Assembly (NCBI GenBank): GCA_028751875.1
Contig: CM054145.1
Coordinates: forward strand, 45,003,754 to 45,067,753
Reading direction: 5' to 3'
DNA: 64,000 bases
DNA from: Rapana venosa
Lineage: Eukaryota; Mollusca; Gastropoda; Neogastropoda; Muricidae
Below, one piece after another: positions 45,195 to 55,100 of this stretch. The first letter of the stretch is position 1, and every line of letters starts with the position of its first letter. Both the position numbers and the translations under genes were made by a program. Under the pieces are notes generated by a model that was not told the origin of the DNA, searched no databases, and saw only the letters and a list, made by a program, of their open reading frames with translations.

Positions 45195-46464
45195 GACAAG
45201 GAAGACTTTCAAAAATGATTTGAAAAAAAATAGAGTACGATGGGTTTGTTGTAATCACATTCTTTCATTTCATATGAGGGTACTGGCTGTAGTTGCACTA
45301 TAAAATCATTGCTTCACTTTTACTTCATCTCACAGCACTTCATTTTGCAAATCATTCTCCTCGCTAACTCAAGTCATTCCAGTACAATCTGTGAAAAAAA
45401 ACCCGAAGACGCCTGGTGAAATCGGGGCAGACCGCTGCATCTGTTTGTAGTATGTTGCCTTGATAACAAAAAAACCGATTTCAAAGATAATATTCTCTCT
45501 GAAGGCTTTCCCATTCCACTGCATTAATCACAACACTCGGTAATTTGATACAACCAACCTTGCACATGAGTAATTCGGTTATGATAATTGAAACATCTTT
45601 CCCAAAGTGAAAAAAAACAAAAAACGGTCAAAACATAGCAAATGTGAGACTATTCAATTTTTGTTTGAGTCCGAGATCCATCTGTTTAGCAAAGATTCAG
45701 TCTGGGGTTTTACAACCCGGGGCTACAAGATTCTTGAAAAAGAATTGCAGAAAGTGGATGACTGATGATGACTTAAGGTTCCAGACTGTAGAAGCTGGCA
45801 ATTGTGCAAGAACTGAACATCTTGGCCCTGAACTACTTGAATCTGATGAATATTGAGGTGGCAGTAGTACGGAAGTGATTGTGAGGCGCTCCAGGTAACG
45901 ATATTTTGGTATATTATTATGTCAACACAAAGGAAGGAATTATAACGATCCATCAATGATCCTAAATCATTTTGGCCAGTCATATCTGTTGGTGACAGAA
46001 AATAATTCAGATTGGTACATAATGAAATATCTTCAGAACAATGGTATAAAGAATACTTTTTACGTTTTGAGTAACTTGGAGTGTAACACGTTGATAAGAC
46101 AATTCATCGTAAACGAGAACCCTTTAAAGAAAAATGATCATATACCTAAAGAAAAAGTAAGTGCTGGTGTCAGATATTTAAAATTTTGAAAAAGTACAGA
46201 ACCAAATAAAATCATTAGTCATATGTATAATCATAAGTCATATGTCATCAGTTTATCTCTAAAGTCCTTGAAAGAGTAGATCTGAAACAGCTCAAAAACC
46301 ACCTTCTCTCCAACAGTCTTCTTCCTGCGTTTCAGTCTGCCTTTTGCGCCAACCACAACACTGAAACCACCCTAGTTCACACCTTAAACATGCTTCTACC
46401 TGCTTCTGACTCAGGGAAAATCTTCCTCCTCACTCTACTCGACTTATCTGCAGCCGTCGACACT

Positions 46465-46847
46465 ATTAAACTTCAACCTTTCACACCATATGCCTCCGAA
46501 GAATTCTCCGGATCTTTTGGCCAGAGAAGATCTCCAATGAAGACCTGCTACGGAGATACAGGCAGGAAGACATGGGAACCATCATCACCAGACGACGGTA
46601 GAAGTGGATTGGGCACATCCTCGAAGAGACCCACAGTCAATCACAAGAACAGCATTGCACTGGACCCCAGAAGGAAGGAGAAAGAAAGTAAGACCAAAAG
46701 CAACGTGGAGGAGAACTGTGGAAAGTGAGATGAAGGCCATGCAGCACTCTTGGGGATCAGTGACTAGGTTGGCCCAGGATAGGCAGGAGTGGAAGCGCTT
46801 TGTTGCTGCCCTACACACCACTGGGTGTAATGGTTGATGATGATGAT
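46465..46847 (+). mobile_element. 5'-truncated LINE inserted in another LINE, 8-bp target duplication
   Basis: TCGACACT at 46457-46464 and 46848-46855 flanks the insert; removing it restores the host reading LDLSAA joined to FDTLDHSILLS. The insert encodes ISNEDLLRRYRQEDMGTII and IGHIL in one frame, then TRTALHWTPEGRRKKVRPKA and LAQDRQEWKRFVAALH, and ends in (GAT)n. This is a LINE C-terminal segment. Confidence 0.88.
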
Positions 46848-48100
46848 TCGACACTTTGACCACTCTATCCTTCTCTCCGTCTTCAAGAAATGTTTGCGTT
46901 ACTGGTGCAGCCCTCACCTGGTTTAGCTCATACCTGACTGACCGATTCCAGACAGTCACAGAAAACAAGATTCAGTCAGTACCTGCCAGACTGGAATGTG
47001 GAGTCCCGCAGGGATCAGTTCTGGGCCCTGTTCTTTTCACTCTCTACACCGCTCCACTGTCACATATAATTAACCGTTATCAGATCAACCATCCCTTTTA
47101 TGCAGATGACTCTCAGATTCAAAGCAGTGACACTCCTGAAAATCTGCCTTCTCTCTTGATAAATATGGCCTACTGCTTTCAAGATATCAAAAACTGGATG
47201 ATAGAGAACAAGTTACAACTAAACGCTGATAAAACTGAAGCCATGCTTGTAGGGACCAAAAACAAACTCTCTTCCATTACAACAGCTTCAATAGAATTCG
47301 GCAATGCATCAGTCCCTCTATCCACTGCTGTAAAGTATCTAGGGGTCATTATTGACAACACCCTCTCTATGCAAAAATTCATCACCTAGACCTGCCAGTC
47401 GTGCTTCTATCAATTATGGTGTATTAGTGCAATTCGAAAGTACCTGTCCACAGAGCAACATATAAACTTGTGGCATCTCTCATTCTTTCACATCTGGACA
47501 ATTGCAATTCTCTTTTGGCTGGTCTGCCAGCATCATATATCCACTCCCTTCAACGTATTAAAAACTCTGCAGCTCGACTAGTCCTCAGAAAGAAAAAATC
47601 TGAGCACATTGCCCCTCTCTTGCGATATCTCCACTGGCTGCCTGTGCCACAAAGAATAAACTATAATATCAGTACCCTCTGTTACAAATGTCTCCACAAA
47701 ACAGCACCCTCCTACCTCTGTGAATGTCTCCACCTGTACACCCCTTCTCGTTCCCTTCGCTCTGCTGCAGATTCCTTGTGCTTACAATAACCTAGATTCA
47801 ACCAGTCCACTGTTGGCCGTGGCTATTTCTCTATGTTTCTGGTCCATCGATTTGGAATGGCCTCCCTATCTCTCTTCCACAAAGGCCTTCTTGTGACACT
47901 TTTAAATCTGGCCTCAAGACGTATTTGTTTCAACCTAAAATTTTCCTCTCCTGTTTCATTTCATAGATAACATGTGTGTGTGTGTGCTTTTGGACTTGTT
48001 AGAACTATTACTTGCTATTGGTTGCATGACTGTGTAAGAATGAGTTGAGTGCAAGCGCTTTGATTTGTCTGTGCAAGATACAGCCCTATACAAATTCCAT

Positions 48101-48108
48101 TTCTTCTT

Positions 48109-48139
<31 letters not shown>
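48101..48139. repeat. (TTC)n tail of the LINE
   Basis: Thirteen or so TTC units directly after AAATTCCATT, as expected for a LINE end. Confidence 0.85.
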
Positions 48140-48269
48140 TTATATGCTGAAATTTACAAATTCAAATTTCATTATACATGAGCCTTGTAATCTAAAATCA
48201 TAACATGTTTGAAAATGACATTTTTCCTTTCAGAAAGGGCTTGATCTATAATTGTTTTCCGGCATTTGT

Positions 48270-48602
48270 TTGTTCTTCTTCGAACGCTCAGACATCAGCT
48301 ACTGTTGTCTGTTATATGAGCGAAAATGCGACAGCTGCCCTTAAGCGCCTGACATATCAGGCCCAGCGCATCCGACTTTGGCATAAGAGAGAATTGTTAT
48401 TTTTAAGTCTTTCTGGAAAAAAGACTGGAGAATGGACCAAAAAGGCAGAAAGTAGATAAGGAGGAGGTGACAGGAAGAAAAGGAACAATGTAGAAACAAA
48501 GAGAGTGACAGAAAAGAGGAAATTTCTAGTACAGAATTTCTAGAATGTGGGAATGCTATTTATACTGATATGTCCCCCGGCATCCCCATGGAGGATGTCA
48601 TT
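48270..48602 (+). repeat. Repeat C, near full length
   Basis: Matches the 44.3-kb copy throughout (AACGCTCAGACATCAGCTAC, GCATCCGACTTTGGCATAAG, TAGAATGTGGGAATGCTATT). It ends about 360 bp before the NOP56 start. Confidence 0.78.
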
Positions 48603-48671
48603 TGTTTGAAATCAAAACTTTTTCTTCCTGGAAAATAGTGTCCACTGTGAATAATTTTTGCTTCACGTTCA

Positions 48672-48838
48672 TTCTCATATCGATATTATGGATAATAACC
48701 ATCGAACTAAAATTTTGGATACATCAACAGTCATGAACCTAGATATCAACTACCTCAATAGTTAGATTCATTACTGTTAAAGTATCCAACATTTTAGTTT
48801 AATTGTTAGTATCCATAATATCAGCACGAGAATGAACA
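48672..48838. repeat. Long imperfect inverted repeat (hairpin) upstream of NOP56
   Basis: Left arm GTTCATTCTCATATCGATAT, TATGGATAATAACC, CTAAAATTTTGGATAC pairs with right arm GTATCCAACATTTTAGTTTA, TTAGTATCCATAATATC, CGAGAATGAAC. Pairing continues inward through AACAGTCATGAA / TTCATTACTGTT, leaving a small loop. Arms are about 75 bp. Confidence 0.8.
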
Positions 48839-48958
48839 AACGCGTTATCTGTTCGTTTGGCGACTTTGTTTTGTGTTTGGGTAAAGTATTGCCGAAAAGA
48901 CATATTCGGTTAAAGACCAATGGGAAAATAGTTTACTATTCAGTGCAAAGGAAGCAAG

Positions 48959-48961
48959 ATG
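48959..48961 (+). CDS. NOP56: NOP56 coding exon 1 (start codon only)
   Basis: GCAAGATG is followed directly by donor GTGAGT. The codon joins in phase to GCG-GAG-TGT of exon 2. A frame upstream (48832-49068) runs through the site without the intron and is not credible. CCAAT lies at 48918-48922. Confidence 0.8.
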
Positions 48962-51867
48962 GTGAGTGCACGTGTGTTTTACCCTCCCCGAGTTTGTTCG
49001 TGTTTTTTAGATGTGAAGAGATTGTCTCTGTTGCTTGTTTCGATGGAGACCAGTCCGCGTTTATTTGAATTTGTTTATGCTATGAGTTAATATACTGCAA
49101 TAATCGTTTTTTCTTTTGACTTTGCGAGTCAAGCCGCTGGAGCTAGGTTCTTAACATTTGACCCAGTTGAGCTAGTTTACCAGAAGGCCCACAGCGTTCA
49201 GTTGTTTTCTTTTTTTGTTTTCTTGGCAGTCATGAAAAAAATAATTTTGTTGTTTTCGTTCCTTGACTAGAGCTCCGACTTTCGCTGATGGTAAGATTTT
49301 GCATATATATAATATCATTAGATATGATTGTGACTAAAATATGAGCCTGTGACTCTGACAGTAGCCTGAGTAGGCCTACCCTATGCTTGTCAAGTCAAAA
49401 TCGGAAAATGATCTTCATGGAATGATTCAGCGATTGAGCCTTAACTGAGGGTAATGTATCATAAATAATTTATGTCAGTGATCAATATCATTAGCTTTCT
49501 TTGAAGTTTGATACTGTTGCATGGTAGTTTTTTTGCTGTCAACTTAGACTAAGTTAAAAATTATAGAATACATGTGGCCGATGTGGGGGGAGTAATACTC
49601 ATTGAAATAATATAATAAGAAGAAGAGAATTTGGAAAAGAACTCTGAAGAAGAAGTAATGTGTGTGCCTGCCCTACATATTTACATACATGTCTGTCTAC
49701 ATGTGCATGCATACACTGGCACATACAATGATACATGCTTGCTGGCCACATGTATGTGAATTTGACACAAGGGCTCTAACTCTTGCTATCCTTTTCCTAT
49801 AGAGACCATGATGGCATGAGTTTTCGGATATATATACAATTAATGAATTATGCTCAAAATCCTTTACTATGTTTACTACAAAAAGTACAAATTACACTAC
49901 AGTACTAAACAGTCTTATCTAAATAAAAAAAAAGTGAGGGACACCATAAACTGATAAAGCATAGCTGAGTGTTTCATTTCAGTGAATCAGTCCCATGGGT
50001 CCATGAATACCAGCAGCACCTGGTGAAATAATGCTAATGGTGGGGAGTTTTAGTTATTACAATCTCAGGTCAACTTCAAAGTGCAGATCTGCCAGTGCCT
50101 TAATTCCCTTCATATTTACAAAATTAAATGTAGAAGATAAAATATGTATGTCATGTTCAACAAAAGATCCCATGATTTGTGTCATCGTTCAGTAGTTTAC
50201 AGAAACAGAAAAGATGTACATACCCAGCATATATCCCTGAAGTTGAAATGAGGAACGAAAAGAAAAACAAAATAATGGCCTGTTGAACAAGTAATTTTTC
50301 ATTTTGTTAAAAACCATCTTCAAAAACATTCTTCATTAACTACTTGAATAAACAAAATATTTCATTTGCAATGAGACCAAAGTTCTACAACATTCCCATG
50401 GAGATTAACACTAACCTCTTCTCTTCTTCTTCTTCTTCCTTTTTTGTCGTGTTTCTCCCAAGGGAGGTTTGATATTGATGAGCCTTCTCCATCTCTCTTG
50501 TTTTGAGCTTCCTGCTTATTTATGCTCCTTTTTCTAAGATCATCTGCAATACAGGCAGCCCAGGTCTTGCTAGGTCTTCCCTTTCGTCTCTTTTCATCCA
50601 CTTCGAAGTTCATTGGTCTTTTTATGATGTGGGTCTGCTCCATTGAACGTGCTCAAACCAGCGCAGTGTATTGGTACTAGCTACAGACTTCAGATCATCA
50701 ACTTTGCACATTCTTCATAGTTCTTCATTCGTGATCCTGTCTTCCCATTTGAACTTTGTCATGTAGCGTAGCATTCGGTTTTCACAGCTCTTCAACAAAC
50801 GTTTGATGGTTTTTGTGAAAACCCATGTGTCCGAGCCATACAGGAGAACAGGTCTGATGCAGGCCTTATGTATCAGGCAGTGTCTCTCCAGTGGGATTTT
50901 CTGATTTCCGAGAAGACTTGCCAATTCTTTTCATTTCTTCCAAGCACTTGCAATTCTGGTTCTGACAGATAACTCAGATTTTGCTTCGCACCTCATCATC
51001 TCTCCCAGGTAGCAGAATTCGTCTACCACTTCTATCTTCCCTTGTTCAAATTCTAGCTCCTCCTTTCCTGCATTGGTATTGTCTTCACCCTTCTTATTCA
51101 TACAACTGGGGCAGACAAATACTCCGTCTTCCTTCTTCAGAGTGTTGAGCTTAAAGCATCTTTTGTGACACCAATATTGACATTTGGAGCTAGAAATTAA
51201 CACTAACTGTGTATCCTGATTCATGTTCATCACAATAGCAATAGGAAAGCAAAGATTCCCACTTCAGTAAGCCTACAGATATGATTCTATCAATTCGTAG
51301 CTGCACAATGGAAAAACGGAAAACCTGATGTAAACCCCCCCCAAAAAACAACAACAACAAAAAAAAGTGTTAAATTCTAAACAATGTGTGTGTGTGTGAA
51401 TAGTATGGAAGCATGTGTGTATGCTGTTGTTTTCATTCAACTAGTTGTTGCTGAAGTCCTAGAGAAAAACTGCGGTTTACTCTGTGTGTGTGTGTGTTTT
51501 AATGTAAAACTCATTAACAGTGCATACATTTTTAAAATTAAATTTGTGTGGTGGCTTGTTCCAGGCGGAGTGTTTATATGTGCTGTTTGAAAATGCGATG
51601 GGCTATGGCCTCTTCATGGTCAAGGAGTTTGATGAGATGGCACTGCTGGCACCGCGGGTGGAGCAGAGCGTACTGGACCTGGGCAAATTCAATTCCTTGG
51701 TGAAAACTATTCACTTTGCCCCCTTCAAGAGTTCAGTTCATGCTCTAGAGAACATAAACTGCATTTCTGAAGGTATGTTTTTTTGTTGGTGTAGTTTACA
51801 GTGTAGCTTGTAAACAAAGAATTCTATTTTTCTTTTACATATAATTCATTGAAAACAACTAAACAAA

Positions 51868-51898
<31 letters not shown>

Positions 51899-52143
51899 AC
51901 CTCATTGGCAGACATTTAGAGCTGTTTTTCAGGCCTACCAGATTCATCTCAATCTTATTATTTTGGACTTTTTCTTATTTCTACAGATGCATATAAATAT
52001 ATGATTTCCATTTGAAAGGAGGGGATTAAAGTTGAAACAAAGTATTGGCAAAAAGAACATAAGTTTATGAAATTCTTTGACATAAGAGATTTGATGATGT
52101 GACTAGATAAAGGAAATAAAAAGGTGACAGTGAAGCATTCTTA

Positions 52144-52187
<44 letters not shown>

Positions 52188-55100
52188 AACAGAAGAAGTC
52201 CATGAAGATTCAGTGTTCAGTTTCACTGACCTGGCCTTGGCCTGTGTTACTGTTAGATTCACAAAACTGGCTTTCAGGCCACAGCTCAAGATGGAAAAGG
52301 CATTGTATCACATTTTCAGCACAGGATTTGTTTTTAATAAAGGAAGCTTTGTAGTTGCATGGAGTGCAGGGAAAAGAAGAAGATGAAAACTGGCTGTAGT
52401 TGATGCAGTTTAAAATATTATGGGGATAAAGGAGTAAGCCCCAGATCTGTCTGTTTGGTTTTTGTTTACAGTACTCAGAACTAGGTTGTTTTTTTTCCCG
52501 TTTGCTGTGTGCAGGTGTTATTCATGAGGATCTCAAAGTCATGTTGACAGGACATGTTCCTAAAAGTACCAAAAAGTTGAAAGTGTGGTTGGGGGTGTTT
52601 GATTCCAAGCTTGCCGCCGCCATTCAGGAACAGTTACAAGTCAACTGTGTCACCACTGGTGCCGTACCAGAGATAGTGAGAGGTAACTGGCGTTTGCTTG
52701 CTTTAATTTTGGTTATTTAATTTTTTATGTATGTATCCTTTTTTTGTTGGTCTGATGCCTTTGAAAGTAGAGATTTATAGTACGCAACACAAACTGCTAC
52801 TAGTTTTATAATTATAATTGTTTATAAATGAAAATGAAGTATCTTCATAGGCATTATGTATTTTTAAAAGCATTTCTCCAACTGGTCCATGTGTGTTTCA
52901 TCCATTATTGCACATTGTCGGATTGCGTGAGATAAAAAATGGTTGGAAGTCATTATTCAGTAATACGGTGTATGAATTAAAAAGATAACTGGCAGTAGTC
53001 ATATTGTAAAAGTATTATTATTTCAGTGTTAGATTAGACTGCTGTGTAAAAGGCAAAATTAAGAAATATAAATTTTGTTATCAGTTATTTTTTGTTGCTT
53101 TGAAAGACTACAAGGTTGTAGGGTTTATAAGCGTGATTTTTTGTGTGTGTGGAGACATATCCAGTCTGTATGTGGTTTGCTTTGTACTGATTTCAGTCTT
53201 GAGTGTGCATTTTTGTTGTCCAGGAATCCGACTTCACTTTGGCAGTCTGATCAAAGATGGACGGGTGACAGAGGAAACGGCATCGAAAGCTCGACTTGGT
53301 TTGGGTCACAGTTACTCCAGATCCAAGGTCAAGTTCAATGTGCATCGTGTGGACAATATGATCATTCAGAGCATTGCTCTGCTGGACCAGCTGGACAAAG
53401 ACATCAACACTTTTGCCATGCGCATCAGGTGAGTAGTGAGAAGTGCCTGTTTTTGTTTCAGTGGTTTCTTTTTTTTGGGGTGGGGGGTGGCTGGTGAGTG
53501 GGCAGCATGATAGCCCAGTGGTTAGAGTGCTGTGCTCATAATTTGACAACCTAGGATTAAGCCGTCTTGGTGGTGCCTGTTTAAGAGAATTCTACCATGG
53601 AGTTAACATTAGTACTGCTCACTCCACCCACACCTTCTAAAAGTCTTTCGGATGAGACTATAAATGAAGACTCCATGTGTGAACAACTGTAGAACATCTT
53701 GTGTACACATTAAAAACTTGTGCTTTTTGAAAAAGAAGGCCATTTCATACCTTTGGAGTGGATGACAAAAGTTTTTAAAAAAATGCATGCACACTTGTGA
53801 TGCATTCATTCTTAAAGTCGAAGTGAGGCTACTTTTAATGATAGGCAAAAACGGTAACAAAATTTTCTGTTAGTGTTGCTACATACAAGTCAGAATACAA
53901 ATGTATTTCTCAGGTATGTATTTTATAGCTTAGAAATTGTTTTTGTCCAGTATGATGGATGATTGGACATGTGAAATAATGCCCTCGTTGTGTGTTGCAG
54001 AGAATGGTACTCCTACCACTTTCCAGAGCTGATAAAAATAGTGTCGGACAACTACATGTTTGCCAGAGCTGTGCTGTTCATAAAGGATAGGAAGAAAATG
54101 CCTGAAGACACCACGGGACTGGAGGAGATTGTCATGGACAGTGCCAAAGTCGAGGCTATCTTAGATGCTGCCAGAGTTTCCATGGGTGAGCCTGCTTTTC
54201 TTTCTCTAATTTACTGAAATACAAAAGAAATTTTTGTTTGTATATGACATCAGTGATGTTCCGGCTGTTTGTTGGTGGTTGAAGGTTTACCTGCATTTGT
54301 GAGGAAGATGTGATTTTGTTGATCAATGTGTTGCTATGGAAAGCAGAGGGCTGCAGGGAGTGGGGAAATCTGGTTGCAAAATGGTGGCCTCACAGTCCAT
54401 GGGACTATGGGATAGGTGAAGGGTGAATGCTGTGAATATGCAAAGGTCTCGTCATTCAGCTTGAATAGTGCCCCTTTTGGAAATCTTGTACCAAATTATT
54501 TGGTTAAAAAAAGAATGTGATGATCGTCATTCATGTAGCATTTTGATTTTGTTTGCAGGCATGGATATTGCAGAAGTTGATGTGGCAAACATTCAGTCTC
54601 TGTGCAACCGTGTGGTGAGCCTCTCTGAATTCCGACAGGAGTTGGCACAATACTTGATTGCTAGGATGCAATCTGTCGCTCCCAACTTGGCAGCTTTGAT
54701 TGGTGATCAGGTGAGGCTGTGTGTGTGTATGTGTTTCTTTTTGTGTGTGTTATTTCATTTTTTATTCTTTTATTTCGAGGATAATGGAATAAGCACTCAT
54801 GCTTTTTTACATTTAGTCCCCATATGTATGCAGTTTTGAAAATTTTGTCATCCGTTCCCACCAGCACAAAATGACCTACTCTTCTGAAAAGTGAAACAGG
54901 TTTTAATGTGTGCACACGGGACCTCGGTTTATAGTCTCATCTGAAAGACTGTGTGTGTGTGTGCATGCCTTCCTTCATGTGCTCTCCCATTGGTCTGATG
55001 CCTGTGTGTACTGTATAGTCACCCTTTCTGATCTCTGTAAATATTTTATCTCATTTTTCATTACTGTGTTGTGTTAGGCCACTGGGTTGTTGAGGTTACA

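Larger units (their letters stand above)
46247..48139 (+). pseudogene. Jockey/CR1-like LINE, 5'-truncated and interrupted
   Basis: Reverse transcriptase blocks: SKVLERVDLKQLKNHLLSN and LLTLLDLSAA before the break. After it come [18 protein letters not shown], the intact catalytic FYADDSQIQ, NKLQLNADKTEAMLVG and KYLGVIIDNTLSM. A C-terminal part follows (SRLVLRKKKSEHIAPLLRYL-like, LHWLPVPQRINYNI). The 3' tail GCGCTTTGATTTGT, CAAGATACAGCCC, AAATTCCATT ends in (TTC)n. Stops and frameshifts make it inactive. Another element sits at 46465-46847. Confidence 0.85.

Noticed and set aside
48832..49068. 78-codon frame over the NOP56 start region
   Set aside because: It reads through the clear exon 1 donor; the ATG-GTGAGT border and phase with exon 2 explain the site.
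52235..52290. GGCCTG/CAGGCC hairpin in NOP56 intron 2
   Set aside because: No H or ACA box at the right distance, and no C/D boxes.
54250..54330. CAGTGATGT as a C box in NOP56 intron 5
   Set aside because: No CTGA D box within 100 nt and no terminal stem.
54335..54425. Possible H/ACA snoRNA in NOP56 intron 5 (AAAGCA as H box, ACAGTC as ACA box)
   Set aside because: The same sequence occurs at 37965-38065 next to a SINE, so it is a dispersed repeat.
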